From: an uncultured Pelagibacteraceae bacterium | GTDB taxonomy: Bacteria > Pseudomonadota > Alphaproteobacteria > Pelagibacterales > Pelagibacteraceae | DNA: 64,000 nucleotides | Direction of reading: 5' to 3' | NCBI GenBank assembly: GCA_902614125.1 | Contig: CACMJW010000003.1 | Coordinates: 52,990 to 116,989 of the forward strand | Shown here: piece by piece, positions 8,599 to 16,963 of the stretch | Position numbering within the stretch: position 1 is the first letter of the stretch | How the letters are laid out: each line of letters opens with the position of its first letter | The notes under the pieces: model-generated | The model's input: the letters and a program-made list of their open reading frames with translations, nothing else | What the model was told of the DNA's origin: nothing | Database searches by the model: none | Translations under genes and position numbers: made by a program

Positions 8599-8942
8599 TT
8601 TTTTAGTTGTTTTCTATTTTTTAAATATAAGAAAAAAGCAACAATTTCATAACCTATATAAAAAAAATGGTAAACAATTGGTAATTTAAAAAATTTGTAT
8701 AAAATTTTGTATTTTGGGATTTCTTTCCAGACTAATAAAAAAGCATCAACGCCAACATAAATTTTTCCTTCTTTTTCTACATGTAATCTTCTTAAAAGCT
8801 CTTTATCAGATTTATTTGTTTCATCTTCTGCTTCTTTATTTTTAGTTATATCTATCCAGTTTAACTCACTAATATTTTCTTTTTTATAAAGGTTAATTTC
8901 TGCTCTACAAATACTACAAGAATTATTAAAATAAACTTTCAT
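8595..8942 (-). CDS. DCC-family (DUF393) thiol-disulfide oxidoreductase-like protein
   Basis: The 115-residue protein begins at the ATG at 8940-8942; the codon just upstream is a TTG. The opening MKVYFNNSCSIC gives a CxxC pair at residues 9 and 12, the defining feature of the DCC (DUF393) family, which is thioredoxin-like and usually cytoplasmic. The C-terminal KILYKFFKLPIVYHFFYIGYE segment matches the family's conserved aromatic end. Substrates are unknown for most members. The gene is convergent with the small membrane protein gene and divergent from tldD. Confidence 0.78.
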   Translation of the reverse strand: MKVYFNNSCSICRAEINLYKKENISELNWIDITKNKEAEDETNKSDKELLRRLHVEKEGKIYVGVDAFLLVWKEIPKYKILYKFFKLPIVYHFFYIGYEIVAFFLYLKNRKQLKN

Positions 8943-9029
8943 CAATTAAATTTATAATGATTTTTTTAATGTTTCTTAATGTGATAAAACGACTGTTGAA
9001 ATATTAATTATGGCAACTACATTAACTCA

Positions 9030-10442
9030 ATGTCAAATTTCTTCAAAAATAGCGACTTAGATAACATTAAAGCAGAGAGTATCGTATCAGATACACTAAA
9101 TAATTGTGATGACGGGGAGTTATACTTAGAAAATTCGAAATCAGAATCAATCTTATTAGACGATAACAAAATTAAAAACTCAAGCTATAGCTCTGATCTA
9201 GGCTATGGTTTTAGGGCAATTACAGGAGAAGTTGTAGCTTATTCTCATTCTAATGATATTTCAAAAGATTCTATTCTAAAATCAAGTGAAAATCTTAAAG
9301 ATACACTTAAATCGAAAAAGGGTACCTACAATCATGAAATTCCGAAATCAAATAAAAAATATTATAAAGATCTAAATCCAATTGAGGAAAAATCACAAAA
9401 TTCAAAAATAAAAATTTTAAATGAGGTAAATAATTACATTAGATCCAAAGGAGATATTGTTAGCCAGGTAACAGCCAGTTTTTTAGGTGAACACAAGGAA
9501 ATCGAAATTATACGATCAAATTCTGAGGTTTTAAAAGATGTAAGACCGCTGGTTAGATTTAATGTTTCAGTAGTTTTAGAAAAAAATGGAAAAAAAGAAA
9601 CTGGTGTTTATGGTATTGGTGGAAGACAGTCCTATGATGAATATTTAAAAAATGAAAACTGGAAACATGTTTGCGACGAAGCTTTTAGAATTGCTGATGT
9701 AAATCTTAAAAGCAAACCAGCTCCTGCTGGAGAAATGAAAGTCGTTTTAGGACCAGGTTGGCCAGCGATACTAATTCATGAAGCAATTGGACATGGTTTA
9801 GAGGGAGATTTTAACAGAAAGAAAACTTCAGCATTTCATAATTTGATGGGCCAAAGAGTTGCTAGTGAGGGAGTAACAATAGTAGATGATGGTACTTTAA
9901 ATCTTCGAAGAGGAAGTCTAACCATTGATGATGAAGGCACACCAACAGAGAATACCGTGTTAATTGAAAACGGAATACTTAAAAACTTTATGCAAGATAG
10001 GCTTAATGCAAGGCTTATGAATACAAAATCTACAGGTAGTGGTCGAAGAGAAAGTTATAAACATGTCGTATTACCAAGAATGAGAAATACAATGATGTTA
10101 AGTGGAAAATACTCACAAGATGAAATGATAAAATCAGTTGATAAAGGTATATTTGCAGTTAGTTTTGGAGGAGGTCAAGTCGACATTACCTCTGGAAAAT
10201 TTGTTTTTAATTGCACTGAAGCTTATGAAATTAATAATGGAAAAATAGGCTCTCCAATCAAAGGCGCTACATTAATTGGTGACGGTCCATCAATTTTAAA
10301 AGAAGTTTCAATGGTTGGGAACGATATGAAACTAGATCCTGGAATTGGCACATGTGGAAAAGCTGGACAAGGTGTTCCTGTAGGAGTCGCACAACCATCT
10401 ATTTTAATAAATAAAATGACAGTCGGTGGAACACAACTTTAA
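9030..10442 (+). CDS. tldD: TldD metalloprotease subunit
   Basis: The 470-residue protein is the catalytic subunit of the TldD/TldE (PmbA) zinc protease, which trims modified peptides and degrades unfolded peptides in the cytoplasm. The zinc motif HEAIGH is at residues 250-255. The conserved DDEGTPTENTVLIENG segment and a C-terminal GKAGQGVPVGVAQPSI segment are present. The partner pmbA begins 3 bases after its stop, and an FAD protein gene overlaps pmbA, giving a three-gene operon. Length is normal. A 16-codon open frame starting at 9010 overlaps the tldD start out of frame and is probably meaningless. Confidence 0.94.
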   Translation: MSNFFKNSDLDNIKAESIVSDTLNNCDDGELYLENSKSESILLDDNKIKNSSYSSDLGYGFRAITGEVVAYSHSNDISKDSILKSSENLKDTLKSKKGTYNHEIPKSNKKYYKDLNPIEEKSQNSKIKILNEVNNYIRSKGDIVSQVTASFLGEHKEIEIIRSNSEVLKDVRPLVRFNVSVVLEKNGKKETGVYGIGGRQSYDEYLKNENWKHVCDEAFRIADVNLKSKPAPAGEMKVVLGPGWPAILIHEAIGHGLEGDFNRKKTSAFHNLMGQRVASEGVTIVDDGTLNLRRGSLTIDDEGTPTENTVLIENGILKNFMQDRLNARLMNTKSTGSGRRESYKHVVLPRMRNTMMLSGKYSQDEMIKSVDKGIFAVSFGGGQVDITSGKFVFNCTEAYEINNGKIGSPIKGATLIGDGPSILKEVSMVGNDMKLDPGIGTCGKAGQGVPVGVAQPSILINKMTVGGTQL

Positions 10443-10445
10443 AAA

Positions 10446-11762
10446 ATGGTCAAAGATCAAGAGTATTTAAATAGTATTGCAAGTCAAACAATTGAGTATT
10501 CAAAAAAGCTCGGTGCCACAGATGTAAATGTTGAGGTTGTTCATTCCATTTCAGAAACAGTAAATTTAAGAAATAAACAATTAGATGAATCAAACAGATC
10601 TGATAGTTTTGCTATAGGCATTACGACTTATATAAACAAAAAAAAATCAACTATCTCATCCTCAAATTTATCAAAAGATAATATTAAAATACTTACAGAA
10701 AGATGCATTGAGACAGCAAAAATAACTCCTGATGACGAATTTAATTCATTACCTGACAAGGAATTAATGGCAAAAAATTTTGAAAGTTTGGATCTTTATG
10801 ATGAATTTCATGTTCCAAATAATAAAAAAATAGACATTTTAAGAGAAGCTGAGGAAGCTGCATCAAAAGAAACTAAAATTATTAACACTGAAACAGACTT
10901 TACTGAAAATAAGTCAAATTTTGTTTTAGCAAATAGCAATGGTTTTATAAATGGATATAAAACTTCAAACTTTAATATTAGTTGTGTAGCGGTTGCTAAA
11001 AAAGATAGCCAAATGGAGAGAGATTATGACTTTACTACTAAAAGACATTTTTCTGATTTAATTAACCCTAAAAATATAGGTGAAAGTGCTGCAGCAAATA
11101 CGGTAAAAAAATTAGATCCTAAGAAAATAAAAAGTGATAAAATAGGTATTGTATTTGATAAAAAAATTTCGAAAGGTATTTTGAATGTTCTATCTAGCGC
11201 AATATCTGCAGGGGCTATTTCAAGAGGAACCTCATTTTTAAAGAATAAAATTGGTGAAGAAATTTTTCCTAAATCTTTAAATGTTATAGATGATCCAAAA
11301 ATAAAAAAAGGACTTGGCTCTAAAAATTTCGATAGCGAAGGAGTAGAAACTAACAATCTTAAATTAATCGAAAACGGTGTACTAAAAAGTTATTTAGTAG
11401 ATACTTATTACGGAAAAAAATTAAATTTGAAATCAAATGGTAGATGTGGTGGTACAAGTAACTTATATTTTGAAAATGGGAGTATGCCTTTTGAAACACT
11501 ACTTAAATCAAGTAAAAAAAATTTATATATTACAGAAACTATTGGACATGGCACAAACCTTGTAACAGGGGATTATTCTGTTGGAGCAAATGGTTTTATG
11601 GTTGAAAATGGTGAATTTATATATCCTGTAAGTGAAATTACAATTGCAGGAAATTTTAAGGACATATTTAAAAATATTACTTTGGCTAATGATCTAGAAT
11701 TTAAATACTCTACTAATGCGCCAACTCTTTTAGTTGAGGGTATGATTGTAGCTGGAAGGTGA
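10446..11762 (+). CDS. pmbA: TldE/PmbA metalloprotease subunit
   Basis: The 438-residue protein is the non-catalytic partner of TldD. It shares the TldD fold but lacks the HExxxH zinc motif, as expected for PmbA. Conserved PmbA features include FDSEGVETN, the GRCGGTSNLYFENG region and the ending TLLVEGMIVAGR. It follows tldD with a 3-base gap and overlaps the next gene by 4 bases (GTGA), so the three genes are probably translated from one message. Confidence 0.93.
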   Translation: MVKDQEYLNSIASQTIEYSKKLGATDVNVEVVHSISETVNLRNKQLDESNRSDSFAIGITTYINKKKSTISSSNLSKDNIKILTERCIETAKITPDDEFNSLPDKELMAKNFESLDLYDEFHVPNNKKIDILREAEEAASKETKIINTETDFTENKSNFVLANSNGFINGYKTSNFNISCVAVAKKDSQMERDYDFTTKRHFSDLINPKNIGESAAANTVKKLDPKKIKSDKIGIVFDKKISKGILNVLSSAISAGAISRGTSFLKNKIGEEIFPKSLNVIDDPKIKKGLGSKNFDSEGVETNNLKLIENGVLKSYLVDTYYGKKLNLKSNGRCGGTSNLYFENGSMPFETLLKSSKKNLYITETIGHGTNLVTGDYSVGANGFMVENGEFIYPVSEITIAGNFKDIFKNITLANDLEFKYSTNAPTLLVEGMIVAGR

Positions 11763-12730
11763 AAAGTGTATGCGTAATTGGAAGTGGGATTTCTGGATCA
11801 ACAATTGCCAATTTGTTATCTAAAAAATACAAAGTTGATGTTTATGAAAAAGCAAAAGGAATTGGTGGCAGAAGCTCTCATAGAAGGTATTTAAACAAAC
11901 TAGGTTTTGATCACGGGCTACAATATATCTCCCCAAAAACGAGCAAATTTAAAAAATTTTGTTCTGGATTACAAAAAAAAAGAGTTTTAAAAAAATGGCA
12001 GGGTCCACATAATTTTGATCACAGTAAAGTTTTGGAGAATAAAAAACATACCAAACTTATTGGAGCAAAAGGAAATAATGCAATATCAAAATATTTATTA
12101 AAAAATATTAATTGTATTTTTGGATATGAGCTATTTAAAATTGAGAGGATAAGAAAAAATTGGAAATTAAGTTTTTTAAATGGTGATGTTAAATATTATG
12201 AAATATTAATAATATCAATTCCTTTTGAACAATCAAAAAAACTATTAAATAAATTTCTTCCTAATTTCTTCAAGAATAAAAAAGTAAAAATGGAGGCAAA
12301 TATAACAGTTATGACTGTAACAAATAAAATTAAAAATAATTTTTCAAGTTTCTTATTTAATGATGAAGTAATAGGGTGGGCAGCTAAAGAAAATAGCAAA
12401 AAAAGGTTTAAGTATAAATACGATCTTTGGACAATTCAAAGCACATTTAAATGGGCTAATAGAAATATTTTAAATTATAGAAATAATAAAAAAAAATTTA
12501 CGAATTTTTTGATCAATAGATTTAAAAAACTATCCAAGATAAATATCAATAAAATATATTTTTCAAATATCCATGGTTGGAAATATTCTGCAAACAAAAA
12601 AAACTTAAATATTCAATCTTTATGGAGTAAATCATTAAAAGTTGGGATTTGTGGTGATTGGTTCGGAGGCCCTCGTTATGAAAATGGATGGATAAGCGCC
12701 AGTGATTTATATAAAAAAATTACTAATTAA
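11759..12730 (+). CDS. FAD-dependent oxidoreductase, renalase-like
   Basis: The 323-residue protein opens with a Rossmann dinucleotide-binding motif (VIGSGISGSTIANLL) and the second FAD contact YEKAKGIGGRSSHRR at about residues 31-45. The C-terminus has GICGDWFGGPRYENGWISA, the FAD-binding end seen in renalase-like NAD/FAD amine oxidases. The GTG start at 11759 is chosen because it gives the full Rossmann strand and a 4-base overlap with pmbA. The substrate is unknown. The operon position after tldD/pmbA is not obviously explained by any known pathway. It overlaps the convergent gene by 8 bases. Confidence 0.75.
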   Translation: MKSVCVIGSGISGSTIANLLSKKYKVDVYEKAKGIGGRSSHRRYLNKLGFDHGLQYISPKTSKFKKFCSGLQKKRVLKKWQGPHNFDHSKVLENKKHTKLIGAKGNNAISKYLLKNINCIFGYELFKIERIRKNWKLSFLNGDVKYYEILIISIPFEQSKKLLNKFLPNFFKNKKVKMEANITVMTVTNKIKNNFSSFLFNDEVIGWAAKENSKKRFKYKYDLWTIQSTFKWANRNILNYRNNKKKFTNFLINRFKKLSKININKIYFSNIHGWKYSANKKNLNIQSLWSKSLKVGICGDWFGGPRYENGWISASDLYKKITN

Positions 12731-13412
12731 CTTTTTTTAGTCTGTACTCCCAAGTACCTAATCTTTTATATCGAATTTTAACTATAATTGCTCTTTTTTT
12801 ATCGTACCAAATTTCAAAATCTAGTCTCTTATCTTTTGGAAGACTTTCATCAGTAGATTTAAGTCTAAATTTTTCAACATTAATTTCATTTTCATAAAGT
12901 CTAATTTTTTCCTTTTTTAGAAATTCTACTGATTGTTTTTTGATACTTCCAGAAAGTGGACTAATTTGAGTATCTGATTGTAACAATCTATGATTCCACC
13001 AATTACCAATTATATTCTCTAAATTTCCAGTTCCTCTATACGAAGATCCATTAATTTTAAAATTTCTATTTTCTTCATCGAAGAACACTTCCACAAATTT
13101 TTTTTTTTCATTTTGTACTGTATCTGATTTAAAATAAATAAGTTGATCATTTTCGTAAATTTCCAAACCTTCACTAATAACTGAGAAAACTGTTATACCC
13201 ATGAGTTTAACTTCAAAGTTTGTGAAATTTGTTACTTCAAATTTTTTTTGAGTTTTATTAAAAAAAAATTTACTAAACCCTATATATTTATTGTCTTTAA
13301 ATATTTCCATTTCAATCGATTTAATATTTTTATAATGATCAGTGTGAGCATATGCATTTATTTTAAATAAAATTCCTAAAGCAATGAAAAAGATTAAAAT
13401 GATTTTATTCAT
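12723..13412 (-). CDS. Exported protein, possibly DUF6134 family
   Basis: The 229-residue protein has a signal peptide at residues 1-22 (hydrophobic core, then YAHT). The mature part is beta-rich with alternating hydrophobic residues, a RGTGNLENIIGNWWNH segment near the middle and a basic C-terminus ending in WEYRLKK. The pattern resembles DUF6134 proteins, which are periplasmic and uncharacterised; I assign this from memory and with caution. It is divergent from the YczE-like gene with 133 bases between the starts, enough room for separate promoters. Confidence 0.6.
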   Translation of the reverse strand: MNKIILIFFIALGILFKINAYAHTDHYKNIKSIEMEIFKDNKYIGFSKFFFNKTQKKFEVTNFTNFEVKLMGITVFSVISEGLEIYENDQLIYFKSDTVQNEKKKFVEVFFDEENRNFKINGSSYRGTGNLENIIGNWWNHRLLQSDTQISPLSGSIKKQSVEFLKKEKIRLYENEINVEKFRLKSTDESLPKDKRLDFEIWYDKKRAIIVKIRYKRLGTWEYRLKKVN

Positions 13413-13545
13413 AAAATTTATTAAATTATTTTAATAGAAATTAATATTTAACTAAAGTGAGAAGATAATAGAAGAGAATATAGATAAACTTATTTTCTGT
13501 TGTTTATACATAAATTCTGTTATGCAATATGATCTTTGATTGATA

Positions 13546-14190
13546 ATGTTTTTAACTATTAAAAAAATTCCATTAAAAACCTGGAGCTCTGAAAAACCTT
13601 TAAATTTCAAGCCTAAATTTTCAACCTTTTTTTTTCTTTGTTTGGGATTAGTTTTGTTTGGTTTAGGAGAAGGTCTTTTAGTTTTATCAACAACTGGTAA
13701 TTCTCCGTGGTCAGTATTTGCTGAAGGAATATCCAAAAAAACGGACATATCGATTGGTGTAGCTACATTTATTGTTAGTGTGAGTGTCTTATTTTTGTGG
13801 ATTTTTCTAAAACAAAAGCCAGGAATAGGAACAATTATGAACATTATCATTATTGCTGCAATGATTGATGTAACTTTACATTTGTTTGATCCACCAACAA
13901 ATTTTTTTTCTAAATATTTATTATCAATTGTTTCGGTATTGTTAGTTGGATTAGGTAGTGGAATATATTTAGTTGCTAACTTAGGACCAGGACCGAGAGA
14001 TGGTTTAATGACGGGATTGACAAAAATTACAAATTTACCAATTGCTTTTGTGAGAGCTTGTCTAGAAATTTCAGTTGTATTAATTGGATGGTATTTAGGT
14101 GGAACTGTTGGTATTGGAACATTAATATTTGCATTTGGGATAGGTCCTGCTGTTGCCTTTGGTTTATTTTTTGTTAATAAAATTAGTTAG
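13546..14190 (+). CDS. YczE/YitT-like multipass membrane protein
   Basis: The 214-residue protein starts at the ATG at 13546; a TTG two codons upstream is less likely. Five to six hydrophobic helices are visible. The motif GLGSGIYLVANLGPGPRDGLMTGL, with two related glycine-rich stretches (EGLLVLSTTGNSPWSVFAEG), is typical of YczE/YyaS/YitT-type membrane proteins. Two-fold internal similarity is apparent between the SPWSVFAEGISKKTD and GPRDGLMTGLTKIT segments. The transported or bound substrate is unknown for the family. The gene's stop overlaps the convergent typA stop by 8 bases. Confidence 0.75.
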   Translation: MFLTIKKIPLKTWSSEKPLNFKPKFSTFFFLCLGLVLFGLGEGLLVLSTTGNSPWSVFAEGISKKTDISIGVATFIVSVSVLFLWIFLKQKPGIGTIMNIIIIAAMIDVTLHLFDPPTNFFSKYLLSIVSVLLVGLGSGIYLVANLGPGPRDGLMTGLTKITNLPIAFVRACLEISVVLIGWYLGGTVGIGTLIFAFGIGPAVAFGLFFVNKIS

Positions 14191-16012
14191 CTAAAGAAGC
14201 TGCTTTTTCAATTCTTTTTCTCTCGTGAGGATCTAAAATTGATTTTCTTAATCTGCATGATTTAGGAGTTATCTCTAAAGCCTCGTCAGTGTTTAGCATG
14301 CTTAACTGCTCAGCAATTGACATTTTTCTCACTGGAGTAAGGACAACATTTTCATCTGTTCCTTGTGTCCTCATATTTGTTAATTTTTTTCCCTTCATGA
14401 CATTAATTATCATATCTCCAGGTTTTGGTGCTAAACCAACTATCATGCCTGAGTAAACAGGGTCGTTATGAGTTACGAACATCTCACCTCTTGCCTGTAG
14501 ATTAAATATTGCGAAGGCAACAGCTTTACCTTGTTCCATAGAGATTAAAGCACCATTTCTTCTACCTTCCATCTCTCCTTCAAATTTACTATATGAGTGA
14601 AAAATTCTATTTATTACACCTGTACCTTTTGTAAGAGTTAAAAATCTACTTGTATAGCCCATTAAACCCCGAGTAGGTGCATGGAAAATAAGTCTCTTTT
14701 TATTTTTGCCTGTGTCCTTAAGATCTATCAACTTACCTTTTCTTCTATTCATAGAGTCAATGATTTTTGACGAATATTCCTCATCTAAATCTACGGTTAT
14801 TTCCTCGAAAGGTTCTAATTTATTTCCATTATCATCTTTTTTGAATAAAACTCTCGGTGGACTTACGGTTAGTTCAAATCCTTCCCTTCGCATTTGTGTA
14901 AGAAGTATTTCTAACATTAATTCACCACGTCCACTTATTTCAAATGCATCTTTATTTTCATTTTCGGAAAATGTAATTCCCACATTATTTTGTGCCTCTA
15001 CCATCAATCTTTCTCTGATCTGAGTACTTGTTAATTTTTTACCCTCGGTACCTGCTAATGGTGAACTATTAACTGTAATCTTAATTGACATTGTTGGTGG
15101 ATCAATTGGAGTAGCTTGAATTGGATTATCTACATCTAGATCACAAATAGTATCAGCAACATTTGCTTTCTCTAAACCAGCTACAACGACTATATCCCCA
15201 GCTTCACCTATTTCTATTGGAACTTTTTTTGTACCTTCATATCTAAATATTTTGGTTAATCTTCCCTCATCAACTTTTTTACCATCTAGGTTTATCGCTT
15301 TAATTTGTTGATTTGCTTTCGCTGTACCTTGAGATATTCTTCCAACTAAACTTCTACCTAAGAAACTATCAGCATAAAGTAAGGTAGACAGCATCGCGAA
15401 AGGTTTTGTCTTATCAAATTTTGCTGGTTGCACATGTTCAATTACTAAATCTAATAATGGATGCAAGTTTTCCCTAGGACCATCAATTTCTTTACTAGCC
15501 CAACCCGATCTACCACTAGCATATATAACTGGAAAATCTAATTGTTCTTCATTTGCATCTAAACTTACAAATAAGTCAAATGTTTCATCTAATACTTCAT
15601 TTGCTCTTTGATCTGGCTTGTCTAATTTATTTATTACCACTATTGGTTTTAGCCCTTGCTTAAGTGCTTTTGCTAAAACAAATTTTGTTTGAGGCATCAC
15701 TCCTTCAGCCGAGTCAATCAATAGCAAAGCTCCATCTGCCATACTTAAAACTCTCTCTACTTCTGCTGCAAAATCTCTGTGTCCAGGAGTGTCAATTATG
15801 TTTATTCTTGAATTATTCCAATTAATGGAAGCTGGTTTGGCTAAAATTGTAATTCCTCTCTCTTTTTCAAGTTCACCGGAATCCATTAATCTTTCATCTA
15901 CAACTTCATTTTCTCTAAAAGATCCGCTTTGTTTCATCAGATTGTCGATTAAGGTTGTTTTACCATGATCGACGTGAGCGATAATGGTTATGTTTCTAAT
16001 TTCAGTTGTCAT
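14183..16012 (-). CDS. typA: Ribosome-associated GTPase TypA/BipA
   Basis: The 609-residue translational GTPase binds the ribosome and assists 50S assembly and stress adaptation. The P-loop AHVDHGKT is at residues 12-19. Switch elements ERGITI and DTPGHRDF and the base-specificity motif NKLDKPDQR are intact. EF-G-like domains III and V and the BipA-specific C-terminal domain (GRRNGALISMEQGKAVAF and later) follow. Length and order are normal. The 354 bases upstream contain no long gene, so it likely has its own promoter there. Confidence 0.96.
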   Translation of the reverse strand: MTTEIRNITIIAHVDHGKTTLIDNLMKQSGSFRENEVVDERLMDSGELEKERGITILAKPASINWNNSRINIIDTPGHRDFAAEVERVLSMADGALLLIDSAEGVMPQTKFVLAKALKQGLKPIVVINKLDKPDQRANEVLDETFDLFVSLDANEEQLDFPVIYASGRSGWASKEIDGPRENLHPLLDLVIEHVQPAKFDKTKPFAMLSTLLYADSFLGRSLVGRISQGTAKANQQIKAINLDGKKVDEGRLTKIFRYEGTKKVPIEIGEAGDIVVVAGLEKANVADTICDLDVDNPIQATPIDPPTMSIKITVNSSPLAGTEGKKLTSTQIRERLMVEAQNNVGITFSENENKDAFEISGRGELMLEILLTQMRREGFELTVSPPRVLFKKDDNGNKLEPFEEITVDLDEEYSSKIIDSMNRRKGKLIDLKDTGKNKKRLIFHAPTRGLMGYTSRFLTLTKGTGVINRIFHSYSKFEGEMEGRRNGALISMEQGKAVAFAIFNLQARGEMFVTHNDPVYSGMIVGLAPKPGDMIINVMKGKKLTNMRTQGTDENVVLTPVRKMSIAEQLSMLNTDEALEITPKSCRLRKSILDPHERKRIEKAASLAN

Positions 16013-16366
16013 TTGAGCGCCGTTATATATAAAAAATATTTTTTTAAAACATCTAAAAACACAATATTACAAAGCATTTTTTCTCAATTACTAAGTGATG
16101 GATACAACTTGAGTATAAATATAGATTCGTAGCATGTGGTTAATTAGAAAAAGACTACATAAATTTGTTAGATTAAGTTTTCATCCACCATGAAGTGGAT
16201 TAAAAAAAGACCATCACAAACACAACTTTTTTAAATTTTTTTTGATCAAAAAACTAGTCATAATCATATTCACTTATCTAAGTATCACTCAAGTACCTTG
16301 TTTTAATCGTATATCGTTTAGGTGAATATTTTTTGACTTAAAAATCTCAATTTGTTAATTTAAATA
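16013..16366. other. 354-base non-coding stretch between typA and the 123-aa gene
   Basis: No long reading frame is present. It should hold the typA promoter (minus strand) and the promoter of the 123-residue gene (plus strand). A perfect 6-base inverted repeat ATCCAC-CATGAA-GTGGAT lies at 16182-16199. Two tiny plus-strand frames, 19 and 14 codons starting at 16134 and 16190, overlap as ATGA; whether they are translated is unclear. No tRNA-like cloverleaf was seen. Confidence 0.55.
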
Positions 16367-16738
16367 ATGGCTAGTTTAACTAAATCTGAACAACAACGAA
16401 GATTACAAAATTTACTCTTAGCGGGAAATTTATATAAAAATCACCAAATTCATAAAGAAATGGTGAAGCTTAACGAGACCACTGAACAAGGATTTAAAGA
16501 TTTAAAAATTGGATTTAATAATGTTAACAGAAATATTGGTGCACTTGGCAGCAAAATGGATCAACAAACTCAACTTTTAAGACAACAAGAGTATGAAAGA
16601 AAATTAAAAGAGCAGGCAGAGATTAGAGAAAAAAACAGAATTAAAGCGGTCAACCAAATAATTTTTGTTGTTGGAGAGGAGCTTGATGAAATTGAAAATT
16701 ACTTAAAGTCTAGTAAGAAAAAAAATAATTTAACATAA
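16367..16738 (+). CDS. Coiled-coil protein (123 aa), unknown function
   Basis: I do not recognise this protein. It is hydrophilic and almost wholly helical. The first 30 residues are Gln- and Leu-rich. A heptad-like stretch (FKDLKIGFNNVNRNIGALGSKMDQQTQLL) runs through the centre, then a basic Glu/Lys/Arg helix and an amphipathic end (INQIIFVVGEEL-like) follow. There is no signal peptide. It is immediately followed by a copy of the groEL 3' end and terminator, so it marks the left edge of the accessory island and may or may not belong to it. Confidence 0.6.
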   Translation: MASLTKSEQQRRLQNLLLAGNLYKNHQIHKEMVKLNETTEQGFKDLKIGFNNVNRNIGALGSKMDQQTQLLRQQEYERKLKEQAEIREKNRIKAVNQIIFVVGEELDEIENYLKSSKKKNNLT

Positions 16739-16769
16739 AAAAACCCCCGAAACTTTCATTCCGAGGGTT
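16737..16769 (-). terminator. Duplicated groEL-type terminator
   Basis: Arms at 16742-16752 and 16759-16769 form an 11-base stem on the minus strand with two G-T wobbles, followed by a T7 run (A run 16737-16743 on the plus strand). Both arm changes relative to the groEL copy keep pairing on the minus strand but not on the plus strand, which suggests the minus-strand RNA structure was maintained. No long minus-strand gene reads into it now. Confidence 0.72.
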
Positions 16770-16831
16770 CTAATTTTGTTTAGTGTATGTATTTAGAGTG
16801 TTCTCTAAATGGAAGTGTATTACATTCTCAT
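16737..16831. repeat. Displaced copy of the groEL 3' end (last codons, 3'UTR, terminator)
   Basis: This block matches 18668-18762 with no gaps and six mismatches by eye (about 89 of 95 bases). It includes the terminator hairpin, the palindrome ATTTAGAG-TGTT-CTCTAAAT (16791-16810) and a minus-strand reading ending in Met-Arg-Met-stop, where real groEL ends Met-Gly-Met-stop. Similarity to groEL stops about four codons upstream of that stop. It bounds the island on the left. Confidence 0.9.
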
Positions 16832-16891
16832 ACTGGTTTCAAAAATACTACTATTTACTGAGTTATTAGAGATACATTCATCATCATTCAT
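16820..16891 (-). other. 23-codon minus-strand frame ending at the groEL-like 3' end
   Basis: An ATG at 16889-16891 opens a frame that ends MRM-stop exactly where the duplicated groEL 3' end begins, so it would use the duplicated terminator. The product is polar (Met-Asn-Asp-Asp-Glu-Cys start) and unrecognised. It may be a chance frame next to the relic. The middle copy shows a related ending, Ser-Ile-x4-Met-Arg-Met-stop, at the same distance. Confidence 0.25.
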
Positions 16892-16894
16892 CAC
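16872..16894. repeat. ATTCATCA-type repeat, copy 1
   Basis: ATACATTCATCATCATTCATCAC is the first of three related repeats in the island. It lies 41 bases after the left groEL-like core. It is 3 bases shorter in the centre than the copies at 17580 and 18624. Confidence 0.6.
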
Positions 16895-16904
16895 TTTTCA
16901 AACG

Positions 16905-16926
16905 CAATTCAAAAGCAATTCAAAAG
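16905..16926. repeat. Tandem CAATTCAAAAG pair in module 1 leader
   Basis: Two perfect, abutting copies of CAATTCAAAAG (period 11) lie just upstream of the shared TGACTTCATT leader of the 194-residue gene. The period, near one helical turn, suggests a protein-binding site. Module 2 has a different tandem pair in the same place. Confidence 0.6.
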
Positions 16927-16927
16927 A

Positions 16928-16963
16928 TGACTTCATTTGGAAGTAGGGTAAAGTTCAAATATG
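16928..16963 (+). promoter_or_regulatory. Shared cassette leader, module 1 copy
   Basis: TGACTTCATT at 16928-16937 is followed by a purine-rich stretch with AGTAGGG, then GTTC and ATGAA. The same series, with the ATG 33 bases from the start of TGACTTCATT (35 in module 2), precedes the unrelated gene of module 2. The likely Shine-Dalgarno GGG lies unusually far (about 16 bases) from the ATG in both copies. Confidence 0.6.

Noticed and set aside
9010..9060. 16-codon frame overlapping the tldD start
   Set aside because: Too short, out of frame with tldD, and without any supporting signal.
16182..16199. Hairpin ATCCAC-CATGAA-GTGGAT as a terminator
   Set aside because: No T run follows it in either reading direction.
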